Shown piece after piece: positions 8,186 to 16,346 of a stretch of DNA of 49,676 bases. The stretch is from Lentisphaerota bacterium (GTDB taxonomy: Bacteria; Verrucomicrobiota; Lentisphaeria; Victivallales; Victivallaceae), in NCBI GenBank assembly GCA_015061615.1, contig SUWE01000018.1, forward strand, positions 1 to 49,676, written 5' to 3'. The first letter of the stretch is position 1; each line of letters opens with the position of its first letter. The position numbers were made by a program, and so were the translations under genes. A model generated the notes under the pieces. That model worked only from the letters and a program-made list of their open reading frames with translations, did no database searches and was not told the origin of the DNA.

Positions 8186-8890
8186 ATGATACGACTTGAC
8201 AAATTTATTGCCGATGCCTCCTCTTTCAGCCGTAAAGAGGTGCGGGAACTTGTCAAACGGAAAGCTGTCACAGTCAACGGAACAGTTGCCAAAACTCCCG
8301 ATATGAAAGTCGATGAAAGGTGCGACTCCGTGTCTGTCAACGGCAAAAATATCTTTTACCGCAAATTCATCTATCTCATGCTCAATAAACCGCAGGGATA
8401 TCTGAGCGCCACCGAAGATGACCGCGACCCCGTCGTAGTGGAACTTGTTCCGGAGGAGCTGAAACATTTTGCTCCTTTCCCCGTCGGCAGACTGGATAAA
8501 GATACCGAAGGATTACTGCTGCTCACCAATGACGGACAATTCGACCATGAACTTATGTCTCCGCGTAAAAATCTGTATAAACGCTATTATGCGGAACTGG
8601 ATGTTCCTGCGAATGAGGAGGATATAAAACTTTTTGCTTCCGGTATGCAGTTTAAGGAGTTCACCGCAAAACCGGCACTTCTGGAAATCGATCCTGATGA
8701 TCCGCACAAAGTTTATGTGGAAATCGCCGAGGGGAAGTTCCATCAGGTCAAGCGCATGTGCGAACGTTCCGGAAAAAACGTCCTCTATCTGAAGCGCGTT
8801 GCCATCGGCAAACTGAAACTCGATGAATCCCTTCCCGTCGGCTCCGTCCGCGAACTTACTGCAGAGGAACTTGCAATTTTCGGCAGATAA
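8186..8890 (+). CDS. rsuA: RsuA-family 16S rRNA pseudouridine synthase
   Basis: A 234-residue protein, close to the usual 230-240 for RsuA. An S4 RNA-binding domain (1-60; I-R-L-D-K-F-I-A-D and V-T-V-N-G) precedes the catalytic domain with L-N-K-P-Q-G-Y and the active-site loop G-R-L-D-K-D-T-E-G, whose Asp104 is the catalytic nucleophile. The C-terminal motif G-K-F-H-Q-V-K-R-M is also typical. RsuA isomerises U516 of 16S rRNA; the related RluE/RluF modify 23S rRNA, and choosing between them needs alignment. It follows the small membrane protein by 9 bases and is followed by a terminator-like hairpin at 8901-8938. Confidence 0.88.
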   Translation: MIRLDKFIADASSFSRKEVRELVKRKAVTVNGTVAKTPDMKVDERCDSVSVNGKNIFYRKFIYLMLNKPQGYLSATEDDRDPVVVELVPEELKHFAPFPVGRLDKDTEGLLLLTNDGQFDHELMSPRKNLYKRYYAELDVPANEEDIKLFASGMQFKEFTAKPALLEIDPDDPHKVYVEIAEGKFHQVKRMCERSGKNVLYLKRVAIGKLKLDESLPVGSVRELTAEELAIFGR

Positions 8891-8900
8891 TACTCCATCA

Positions 8901-8938
8901 AAAAAGTGTCGCAGAACCTTTAATTTCTGCAACTTTTT
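8901..8938 (+). terminator. Terminator-like hairpin after rsuA
   Basis: The stem GCAGAA / TTCTGC is extended, past small internal loops, by AAAAAG / CTTTTT. It begins about 10 bases after the rsuA stop and ends in a T-run. Confidence 0.5.
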
Positions 8939-8990
8939 CAGCCGGACAATGTTTCCGCCGACGGCACAGGGTTTGAGAAACGTCAAACTG

Positions 8991-9017
8991 TTTTGAAAAA
9001 CTTTTGAAATTGCCTCC
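8991..9017 (-). repeat. Dispersed CAAAAGTT repeat fragment, inverted copy
   Basis: Read on the minus strand, this begins GGAGGCAATTTCAAAAGTT. Its first 19 bases closely match the left part of copy C at 47811-47828, and the same word family recurs at 49531. Similar CAAAAACTTTTG words occur at 16193-16218. It lies between the rsuA terminator and the amidohydrolase promoter. Confidence 0.5.
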
Positions 9018-9038
9018 AAAGAAAATAACGGAAAAAAC

Positions 9039-9066
9039 TTGCAATTTACGGAAACTGTATTATGTT
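9039..9066 (+). promoter_or_regulatory. Predicted promoter of the amidohydrolase gene
   Basis: TTGCAA (9039-9044), 16 bp, TATGTT (9061-9066), about 50 bases before the ATG at 9118. Confidence 0.45.
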
Positions 9067-9117
9067 AACAGCCGGTATCATCAGAGCAGCAGATAATTTT
9101 CGGAAGGTTGGTAAAAA

Positions 9118-10023
9118 ATGCTTATAGATGCTCACGCTCATATTTATGAATATCTCCGTCCCTATGGACCGTTCGGTGAGGGCAGAGCGGTCGGCAAAGG
9201 TCGTTTGCGCTGGCCGGACGGTACGGAAGAACAGTTTTTCCCGCCTGAATACGGCGATACCGGTTTTGCGGCGGAGTCTCTGTTGAAGGTCATGGATGAA
9301 AACGGTATTGATAAAGCCCTGCTGCTTCAGTCTCAGAATTACGGATATCAGAATGATTATATTTTTGAGACGGTTGCAAAATATCCGCATCGTTTTACCG
9401 GATGCTGTATATTCGACCCTTACGGCAGAAGAGCGATGGAACTTTTCCGTTATTTTGTGGAAGAAAAAGGGGTGAAAATCGCCAAATTTGAAATCAGTGA
9501 AACCTGGGGATTGTCGGGGATCCATCCTGATTTGTCACTGGATTCCCATGTGTTTATGCCGGTTTTTGAGTATGCCGCCCAAAAAGATATCATCATAGTT
9601 ATTGATACGGGAATGCGCAACAGCCGGGCGTGGCAGGTTTATCCTCTGCTGAGGGTGAAGGCGCGTTTCCCGAATCTGCGCATCGTGCTTGCTCATGCGC
9701 TTTTTCCCTGTGCAGACGGATTCAATGAGACGCGTTTATCCATGCTCAGAGAGATAGCGGACGGAAATACATGGTTTGATATATCCAGCGTTTTCGGAGG
9801 GGAAAAATATCCCTTTACCGGAACGCAGGAGTTTTTGCGCAAACTGTGCGATATTGTCGGCACGGCAAAGATGATGTGGGGTTCGGATGCTCCCGGAGCG
9901 CTCCTGTCCGAACCGGATGCTTACCGTAAGAAGCTGAATTATCTGCGTGACGGCGGATTATTCTCTGCGGCAGAGTTGGAAGATATCCATTACCGTACTG
10001 CTTCATCCCTTTACGGAATGTAA
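9118..10023 (+). CDS. Amidohydrolase-family metal-dependent hydrolase
   Basis: A 301-residue protein. It opens with I-D-A-H-A-H, the first metal-binding HxH of the amidohydrolase_2 (TIM-barrel) family. Later come the metal-ligand candidate A-H-A-L-F-P near residue 195 and the C-terminal active-site Asp in M-W-G-S-D-A-P-G near residue 255. Family members decarboxylate aromatic acids or hydrolyse lactones and amides; the substrate here is unknown. The gene stands alone with its own promoter; the next gene converges on it. A GGAAGG ribosome-binding site precedes the ATG. No signal peptide, so it is cytoplasmic. Confidence 0.82.
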   Translation: MLIDAHAHIYEYLRPYGPFGEGRAVGKGRLRWPDGTEEQFFPPEYGDTGFAAESLLKVMDENGIDKALLLQSQNYGYQNDYIFETVAKYPHRFTGCCIFDPYGRRAMELFRYFVEEKGVKIAKFEISETWGLSGIHPDLSLDSHVFMPVFEYAAQKDIIIVIDTGMRNSRAWQVYPLLRVKARFPNLRIVLAHALFPCADGFNETRLSMLREIADGNTWFDISSVFGGEKYPFTGTQEFLRKLCDIVGTAKMMWGSDAPGALLSEPDAYRKKLNYLRDGGLFSAAELEDIHYRTASSLYGM

Positions 10024-10289
10024 ACAACGCAATTTCTTTAACTCATTGCGGATACAGGGATACTGCAAATAAAAAGCTAGGGGAATTAAAAATAATGCTA
10101 ACTCGCTCTCTGTTTTTTTTGAGCGAAATGCAGGTGCTTAATCATCAATGATTTACAATCAGGATTTTTTGATTGGAGAAAAATAGTCATGGTTTTATGT
10201 ATAAGCTAATTGCAAAATGTAAGATTAAACCTTTTGAAAAATTTTGCTCTGCACCAGAATAACGGGTTATCCAGCGCTGAGCATCTCTG
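10024..10289. other. Intergenic region, no gene seen
   Basis: AT-rich spacer between converging genes. It holds a weak stem, CGCAAT / ATTGCG, just after the amidohydrolase stop (no U-run) and a CGCTC/GAGCG pair around a T8 run near 10105-10130 that could terminate transcription. A 16-bp palindrome, GTCAAAGCGCTTTGAC (10289-10304), overlaps the sbcC stop. No supported ORF. Confidence 0.5.
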
Positions 10290-12880
10290 TCAAAGCGCTT
10301 TGACGCCTGGACCTTGCAGAGTACTGCGGCCGCCGCCTGATTTATTGACTTCAATAATGCAGGGGATTTTTTCTGAGAAAGCTGCAACATGACTGATGAC
10401 GCCGACAAGTTTACCGCGACTGCGCAAGCTGTTCAACGCATCAAGGGCGGTATCCAGTGTTTCAGCATCCAGAGTGCCGAATCCTTCATCCAGAAAGAGC
10501 GAATCCACCCGGATCTTTTCGCCTGCCATCTGCGCCAAACCCAATGCCAGTGCCAGTGAAACCAGAAAGCGTTCTCCGCCGGAAAGAGTCTTGCAGCCTC
10601 TTATTTCGTCGCCCTGATCCTTGTCTGCGACATCAATGCCCAATTCCTCGGTTTTACTGCGCAGCAAACGGTAGCGGCCGCTGAGCTTTTCCAATTCAAG
10701 ATTGGCAAGCACCAGCAGATGTTCCAGCGTAATTCCCTGAGCAAAGCGTTGGAAGCGGTCTTTTACCCCGATAAGATCATACAGTTTGTTCCACAGCTCC
10801 ATTGCTTTTTTCTGTTCGAGGAGTTTGGCGTGCTGTTCAGCCATTTTCTCCTTGTTTTCATCATTCTGCCTGATTCTCTGTCGGAGACCGCCGACAAATT
10901 GATTTTTTTCTAACAACTGTTCTGAAACGGCGGTCAATTCAGCAGAAATTTCCTCCTTGCTCTTTTTTCCGGCAAGAAATTCAGAGAGTGTTTTGATCTC
11001 TTTCTCGCAATTTTCTCTGGTCTCGATCAGCTGTTTGCGGCGGGATTTCAAATTTGCATCTGCGGCAGAAAGTTCAGTCATTTCCTCGGCAGTAAGGACA
11101 AAAGTATGGAATTCTTCTTCGGTCACGCCGGCAGTTTTACAAGCAAAATTGAAACTCTCTCTGGCAGTGATGATTTGTTCATTCAGTTCGGAAATATTCA
11201 CTTTCAACTTTTGAATATTTTCGACAGTGTTGCTGCGCTTAGTTGAAATTTCTGTAAAGGTTTGTTGAGCTTTTTCCCGTGCGGTTGCAAAGTTTGTCCG
11301 GATTTCTTCGGCTTTACGCGCTTCTTCTGCCGGATTTTTATCCCCGAAAAGTTTCGCTCTCTGCGCCTTGTTTTCAGCATATTTTGCGACCTCAGCTTTC
11401 CAGTTCTGTTTCAGATTTCTGCAATTTTCAAGCAGAGATTTCTGTTCAGTGCGCAAACGCAGAATGATATTTTGCAATTCATTTTTCGTTTCGTTAAAAA
11501 TTGCCGCTGCACTCTGGAACTCGGAATATTTCTTGACACGCAATGCAAATTCCTTTGAAAGAGTATAGGTCTTTTTGTCCCAGGTCAAGCCGAATGGGGC
11601 AAGGGCCTCGTCAATATTTTTGGCAGTTTGAACCAGATCGTTTTGCAGTTTCTGCTCTCTTTGAATAAGTTCTTTTTCACTTTGCTGTTTGTTGTCAAGC
11701 TGGATTTTCTGCTGCTCTATGATGCTTTGGACTTGCAGTTTTGCATTATTGCAGTCTTTGAGCATATCGCTTACTTTCTGCAAAGCTTTTTCCGCTTTAT
11801 CAATATCCGCAAGCCGCTTATTCAACTCCTGCAGTTTTTCAAACTCTTTTTCAGGTTCAGGGATATTGCCAATTGCAAAAGGATGCTCTTTTGCTCCACA
11901 CAGAGGACATTCTTTCCCATCCTGCAGCTGTTTGCGGTGTTCTTCAAGGGATTTGCAGAGCAATGTCTGTTGATAAAGCTGATTATGGGCATTATACAAC
12001 TCCTGCCATTGTGCTTTGGCAGTTCCAGCAAGAGCATCATCAATACGCCGTTTGGCGATGATTTCATCGGCGGAAATTTTTTCAAAATTTTCAACTTCTC
12101 TGGCAAGGATTTCTTCTTTTTCTGCGATAACTTTCTGAAAAACAGCAAGTTCTTTTTGGATGTTGTTTTTCTGTTTTTGACACTCCGTCAATTCAGATGA
12201 ATATGCTTTGTAATTTTTCAGCCATTCTTCACAAATTTTTTGAATTGCAGGCAACTCTCCATCATTGGCATGATTAGCCAGATACGCAATAGCCTCGCTG
12301 TGATTTTTTTCCAATTCAGTCAGTTGGCAGTTGGTTTCAGCAAGTTTACGGCGGCAATTCAGGGTGTTGCGAAGTTCGCTCCTTCTGCTTTTTTCAGCGG
12401 CGGAAACGCTTGAATCCAATGTCCTGATGATGGTATCAAGTTCATTGACAGCAGCAAAGAGCTTGGCAAGTTCGCCGAACTCTTTTTCATATTTTTCGGC
12501 ATTTGCGGAAGCAGTTTCAAGATTCTGTTTGTTTTCAGAATAAATCTTTTCCTGTTCCTGCAACAGTTGCTCATTTTTCTGCAGAGCCGTTACGGCAGCT
12601 GCCAGCTGATCGCTCAACTGTTTGTAAGGACGGTATTTATTGTCAGCATCAAGTACTTTTTTTCCGTCTTCAAAACGTTTTTTCAGTACGGCAAAGTTAA
12701 GTTCATCCTGAGTTAAAACTTTTTCATCTTCACAACATTTTTCAAGATTTCCGGTAAAAAATTCAAGCTGCTGAAATTTTTGTATCAGCTGATTCAAAGC
12801 GTTCTGTTCAAGGGTATGAGCGGCGATTTCCTTATCCAATGTTTCAATCTGCTGACTGATTTGTTCATTACACAAGGCGG
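10290..12880 (-). pseudogene. sbcC: sbcC remnant: SMC-like exonuclease subunit lacking its N-terminal ATPase half
   Basis: The frame encodes a long coiled coil, a Cys hook C-P-L-C-G-A-K-E-H-P, a second coiled coil and the C-terminal ATPase lobe with signature L-S-G-G-E-R-F and Walker B S-L-F-L-D-E-G-F-G-T-L-D, ending G-V-I-S-H-V. These are SbcC/Rad50 features. The normal N-terminal 150-200 residues, with Walker A and the first ABC half, are missing. Recognisable SbcC sequence begins near 12880 (N-E-Q-I-S-Q-Q-I-E-T), and upstream in the same frame up to 13133 the translation is unrelated. Without Walker A the product cannot form the ATP sites needed for SbcCD nuclease, and no sbcD is nearby. 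The open frame is intact after the break, so the truncation looks recent. It is probably a pseudogene; an intact copy may exist elsewhere. Confidence 0.78.
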
Positions 12881-13118
12881 AACTCCAATGTTCATTGGAG
12901 GTTGCGCTATTAACTTGGGTGGACCGGCAAGCTGGATTGCAACCGGTTCGTTTATACTGATAAAATATGCTGTAATGACAGGCTGGAAGCAGTATCAGAT
13001 CCAAGAAGCACTGGCTGTTGAAATGCGTTGCAAGCAAGCGGAGAAAAATACTCGATTCCGAATATTGAAACGCCAAAGCGAACAGAATACTGAAAAACTT
13101 CAGAGTTTTCTTATTTAA
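12881..13118 (+). pseudogene. C-terminal remnant of a membrane protein
   Basis: On the plus strand, opposite the non-SbcC part of the sbcC frame, a reading frame gives G-G-T-P-M-F-I-G-G-C-A-I-N-L-G-G, a hydrophobic helix (W-I-A-T-G-S-F-I-L-I-K-Y-A) and a charged tail ending at the TAA at 13116-13118. This looks like the last helix and tail of an integral membrane transporter, possibly MFS. There is no start of its own, and the upstream frame runs into sbcC antisense. It is best read as a fragment brought in by rearrangement. Confidence 0.45.
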
Positions 13119-13260
13119 CCATACAGCGGGCATTGGCTGTATTTATGTCAATTCCCCAGATGGGGTATGAAATCTCTGTGTTCAGATGGGGCTGCAGCAT
13201 CTTGGGGACCCGGATGCGGAAATACCACCGGCCTTTTCTTTCCTGCAAGTAACGATTCAT
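13111..13260 (-). pseudogene. Tyrosine recombinase N-terminal fragment (DUF6538-like)
   Basis: The 49 residues from the ATG at 13260 read M-N-R-Y-L-Q-E-R-K-G-R-W-Y-F-R-I-R-V-P, then a stretch with T-A-N-A-R-C. This is the pattern of the small N-terminal domain (DUF6538-like) of phage and island integrases. An AGAGG lies 8 bases upstream. The frame stops at 13111 without the SAM-like or catalytic domain, just where the membrane-protein remnant ends. It lies downstream of the initiator tRNA and on the same strand, the usual place for an integrase beside its attachment site. Confidence 0.6.
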
Positions 13261-13403
13261 GTCGAAACCTCTGACTGTGCAAAAGAGGTAGCGGTCAATT
13301 CTCCACATTGTGGGATAAATGTGGGAAAAATGTGGAGCAAACCCTATCCCGCTACCAAATTGATGAAAGTGTCAGAAAATAGCGAAAAAGGGGCAATTTG
13401 AGC

Positions 13404-13430
13404 ACAAAAAAACCGTCTTATCAGACGGTT
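13404..13430 (-). terminator. Rho-independent terminator of the tRNA gene
   Basis: A perfect 8-bp stem (AACCGTCT / AGACGGTT) with a 4-base loop at 13411-13430, followed on the minus strand by seven T. It lies 12 bases after the tRNA 3' end. Confidence 0.85.
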
Positions 13431-13441
13431 GAATATGCGAT

Positions 13442-13516
13442 TGGTAGCGGGGGCTGGAATCGAACCAACGGCCTTCAGGTTATGAGCCTGACGAGCTACC
13501 ACTGCTCCACCCCGCA
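13442..13516 (-). tRNA. Initiator tRNA-Met (CAT), CCA encoded
   Basis: The minus strand folds into a full cloverleaf. The acceptor has GCGGGG paired with CCCCGC (positions 2-7 and 66-71), the D stem is GAGC/GCTC, the anticodon loop is CTCATAA, the T stem is GTTGG/CCAGC with TTCGATT, and the end is A-CCA. Initiator marks are an unpaired 1-72 end (T against T) and A11:U24. The anticodon stem is TCAGG/CCTGA, so two of the three initiator G:C pairs are kept and the third (29:41) is A:U. It has its own promoter and terminator. Confidence 0.93.
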
Positions 13517-13538
13517 ACATTCTTTGCGTTATGTGTAT

Positions 13539-13566
13539 AATATAGCACCGTATCCAGATTTTTCAA
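13539..13566 (-). promoter_or_regulatory. Predicted promoter of the initiator tRNA
   Basis: On the minus strand, TTGAAA (13566-13561), 16 bp, TATATT (13544-13539), about 22 bp before the tRNA 5' end. Confidence 0.55.
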
Positions 13567-13618
13567 GCCGTTTTTTTATTTTTTACACTTTTTTGGTGCT
13601 GTTCCGCGAAAACTGTGC

Positions 13619-14389
13619 TTATTTGATAACCACATTACGCCCGTCAAGCGTGACTTCCATGCCTCCTTTGGCACGCGTTGTCCATGCTCTGACATATTTG
13701 CCATTTTCGACGACTTCCACTACGAAAAGCAAAACTTCGGATGTTACATCTCTCAGCCACAATCCACGACCATCCAGTACCGCTGTATCCAATGGGGTAT
13801 GACTGCTTGACAGCAACTGTTCAAACAGTTTATTGGTATTCTGGCGTTGTTTATTACTTTCACTTAAAATGAGTTTAGCTTTATTTATCAACTCATTTGC
13901 ACGCTTTGCATTCCGCATTCTGATATATGCCCAGGCATCTTTTCTTGCTTTTACATACATATCGTTCATATCATTGACTTTCCAATGCAGATCGGCGATG
14001 TCTTTTAAAAGTTTTTCCAGATCATCGGATGCGGCAAAGGCATAATAAGTCCATTTGCCGCCTGCGTGTGTTTTATGATGGATAATCAACTCTGTCTGTT
14101 TTTTTGCATTCCATTCTGCCTGAAGTTTTTTTGCTTTTCCGATATCGGGAGCATTTTGTTTTTTTGCGATATATTCTTCAAGCTTGCCAAATGCTTCAGG
14201 CTCGCGGTTAGAATACATTTTTATGATTGAATTCAGGTTCATGTTCTGAAGTTTCAGTTTTTTATTCAATCGGGATTCCAACTCATCCATTTGTAAAAAT
14301 GGGTCCTGGGCGTTCGCAGTTCCCCATGTGCCGATGAGCGCAAAAAGCATAAGTACAGTACAAAAAATTCTTGAAAATATCGTTTTCAT
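13619..14389 (-). CDS. Secreted helical protein of unknown function
   Basis: 256 residues. It opens with a signal peptide, M-K-T-I-F-S-R-I-F-C-T-V-L-M-L-F-A-L, and a likely cleavage after T-A-N-A before Q-D-P-F. The mature part is mostly charged helix with coiled-coil character (about 35-200), followed by a short beta-rich end with D-V-T-S-E-V-L-L-F-V-V-E-V. I do not recognise a family. It starts 21 bases after the stop of the 409-aa gene on the same strand, so the two are probably one operon and may act together outside the cytoplasmic membrane. Confidence 0.7.
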   Translation of the reverse strand: MKTIFSRIFCTVLMLFALIGTWGTANAQDPFLQMDELESRLNKKLKLQNMNLNSIIKMYSNREPEAFGKLEEYIAKKQNAPDIGKAKKLQAEWNAKKQTELIIHHKTHAGGKWTYYAFAASDDLEKLLKDIADLHWKVNDMNDMYVKARKDAWAYIRMRNAKRANELINKAKLILSESNKQRQNTNKLFEQLLSSSHTPLDTAVLDGRGLWLRDVTSEVLLFVVEVVENGKYVRAWTTRAKGGMEVTLDGRNVVIK

Positions 14390-14410
14390 TTCTTTACCTC
14401 AATAAAAATA

Positions 14411-15640
14411 TCAGTCTTTAACTGCGCCGACACCGTAACAATAACTGCAGGAGCCTTGACCGTACCCGCGTGCATCTCTTCCTGAACCATCACAGACAGG
14501 GCAAATCCGATCATAGCCTGCAGCTTTTACTCTTTCTAATCTTGCTCTTTCTGCTCTTTCTGCTGCTTCGGCTTCTCTTGCTCTTGCTCTTTCTTCCTGT
14601 ATACGGACTTTTTCTGCATCCCATTTTTTATTGATATTGGCAAGAATCGCATTGGCGTTTTTAGCGTAGATGGAGTCAGAATAGGCTTGTGCTGCTTTTT
14701 GTGCAAGTCTGACGATTCTTTCAGGATCTTTGCGGAAATCCCCTGCCAGCTGTACGATCAGATTGAGATCTTTTCTGACCTGCAGATTATATTGGTGGAA
14801 CTCTTTTATCTGGTGCAATTCAGCTAACTGAGGATGTTGGGGATATGTGGAAATCAGTTTTTCAAGATTGGCAATCTCTTTTGCGTGCTTTTTGGATGAT
14901 TTTGAATTTTTCAGCGCAGTCCAGACAGGGAGTTCCTTTTTTGCATTGGCAATGACCGAGTTCAGTTCAGTGAAATCAGATACAATATCCTTATACACCT
15001 CAAGCATTTTTTCGCCGTGGGATATTCTTGTATCTATCGGTTCGGTTTTCAGTTTTTCCATTTCCTGCGGGAAACTGTTTTCAAGCATTCCATTCAGTTT
15101 AGCGCCAAGTGCGGTAACTTTTTCTGTGATCAAGTCAAGTTTCGGGAATTGATTCTGTTGTTTGCGGAAAGCAGTAATCGCTTCTGAAACCGACATTTGC
15201 ATAATATTTTTCTCGTACTCTTCAAAGGTCGACAGCACCGTATTTTCCCATCTTTTGAAGCTGAGTTTGACCGTCGCAAACTTTTTGGAGGTGTAATCTT
15301 TTTTCAGTTTCGCAAGAGCCTGCAGGCGTTTGATCAAATCGGATTTATCAATCGCATTGAGATCGGCATTGAATTTTCTCTGTGCTTTTCTGCTTTTGGT
15401 GCGGACGATTTTTTCATACGCTTTGATTTCCTCAGAATACATCTGACGGCTTGCAGGCTTGAGTTCTTCAGGTTTGAAAATGATCTGTTTGCCCTGATGT
15501 TTGAAAACCAGTCCATGTTCAGTGGCTTTCACAAAAAATGCGTGACGGTACTCTTTGTTGTCGAGTGTCCAGATATTGTCTGAATAAAGTGTTTGCGGCA
15601 TAAAGAGTGCCGCAAGAATCATCAAGTACAGGTATTTCAT
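14411..15640 (-). CDS. Secreted protein with SHD1-like N-terminus and CxxCxGxG zinc motifs
   Basis: 409 residues. A signal peptide, M-K-Y-L-Y-L-M-I-L-A-A-L-F-M-P-Q-T-L, precedes W-T-L-D-N-K-E-Y-R and F-K-H-Q-G-K-Q-I-I-F, resembling the SHD1-like domain of PVC secreted proteins. A long helical region (about 75-370) with an Arg/Glu/Ala-rich stretch follows. The C-terminus carries two DnaJ-type knuckles, C-P-V-C-D-G-S-G and C-S-Y-C-Y-G-V-G, able to bind one zinc. That zinc module is usually cytoplasmic, so finding it behind a signal peptide is odd. The start ATG overlaps the stop of a possible 43-aa ORF upstream (ATGA). The function is unknown. Confidence 0.7.
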   Translation of the reverse strand: MKYLYLMILAALFMPQTLYSDNIWTLDNKEYRHAFFVKATEHGLVFKHQGKQIIFKPEELKPASRQMYSEEIKAYEKIVRTKSRKAQRKFNADLNAIDKSDLIKRLQALAKLKKDYTSKKFATVKLSFKRWENTVLSTFEEYEKNIMQMSVSEAITAFRKQQNQFPKLDLITEKVTALGAKLNGMLENSFPQEMEKLKTEPIDTRISHGEKMLEVYKDIVSDFTELNSVIANAKKELPVWTALKNSKSSKKHAKEIANLEKLISTYPQHPQLAELHQIKEFHQYNLQVRKDLNLIVQLAGDFRKDPERIVRLAQKAAQAYSDSIYAKNANAILANINKKWDAEKVRIQEERARAREAEAAERAERARLERVKAAGYDRICPVCDGSGRDARGYGQGSCSYCYGVGAVKD

Positions 15641-15768
15641 ATTAATTGCTCCTGTTTTTTATAATTGCTTATCGTTTCATTTTTTTGTAAAAAATCCAAG
15701 CTGTGGGAGCGTATTGCGGGATCATGTCCTTTCTCAAATACCAACTGAAGATTTTTCCTGACTGCCAT
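15637..15768 (-). CDS. Possible 43-aa leader ORF coupled to the 409-aa gene
   Basis: The ATG at 15768 has a GAGGTG 4 bases upstream. The frame ends in a TGA that overlaps the next ATG (ATGA), the arrangement of translational coupling. The protein is hydrophilic, with M-A-V-R-K-N-L-Q-L-V-F-E-K-G-H-D at its N-terminus, and has no recognised domain. It could equally be chance, because the frame stays open further upstream to 15864. Confidence 0.35.
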   Translation of the reverse strand: MAVRKNLQLVFEKGHDPAIRSHSLDFLQKNETISNYKKQEQLI

Positions 15769-15827
15769 TTTACACCTCATATTAAGTACAGCAGTTATTG
15801 ATATAAAAACAGGGCGTACATCAAAGT

Positions 15828-15940
15828 ATGATAAGAGGTACGCCAATACCCACAACACAAACAATGAATACGCCCGAATAATATCGGACGTATCCTTTCC
15901 GTTGTTGTGTTGTAGAAATAATTTGGCGTTTTCTTATCAT
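15828..15940. repeat. 113-nt long imperfect hairpin, possible structured RNA or MITE
   Basis: Four paired blocks nest in order: ATGATAAGA (15828) with TCTTATCAT (15932), CGCCAA with TTGGCG, ACAACACAA (15852) with TTGTGTTGT (15905), and ATACG..CCGA with TCGG..CGTAT around an ATAATA loop (15878-15883). About 33 of the 113 positions form pairs in register on each side. It lies upstream of the 43-aa/409-aa genes and codes for nothing obvious. Confidence 0.6.
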
Positions 15941-16346
15941 TCAACAAAAAAGATACGAATCAATCTATCTTCAATTTTATTTTTAATGCAGCTTCTCTAT
16001 TTCGTCAATAATCTGCTTCTCCTGTTTAACGATACCGGACCACCCAGAATCTTTTGTAATATACACCCGGAATTTGCAATTTCAATTAATATTTCTATAA
16101 TAGTCCAAATAAATCAGTGAGATCAGTATAAATAACGCTTGTAAAAATCAACGAACGGTTATTTTGATGCCTGCGTGTGTTTGAGGTATTTTCAAAACTT
16201 CTCAAAAACTTTTGAACTTGCCGTTACCTATTGTATTCCGCATATTGTTTACAATCTTACAAAAAGTTTTCAAAAAGTTTTGAAAAAAATGGAAAATATT
16301 TTTTTCTGGCAGAATAATGACATTATATGTTTGTATTTTTTTTCAA
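15941..16346. other. AT-rich intergenic region, no gene seen
   Basis: It contains CAAAACTT/CAAAAACTTTTG words near 16193-16218, related to the dispersed repeat family, and a TTTTCAAAA/TTTTGAAAA inverted repeat near 16267-16286. I see no supported gene or clear promoter. Confidence 0.45.

Noticed and set aside
10289-10304. 16-bp perfect palindrome GTCAAAGCGCTTTGAC as an operator
   Set aside because: It spans the sbcC stop in a remnant gene between converging genes, with no promoter nearby. It is likely part of the coding end.
12780-13118. 112-residue plus-strand frame from a TTG as an intact gene
   Set aside because: The first third is antisense to SbcC coding sequence; only 12881 onward looks protein-like, so I list it as a remnant.
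15828-15945. Integron attC site
   Set aside because: The right end has ATTCAAC (RYYYAAC), which in attC should be on the left, and no GTTRRRY is at the opposite end. No integrase or cassettes are near.
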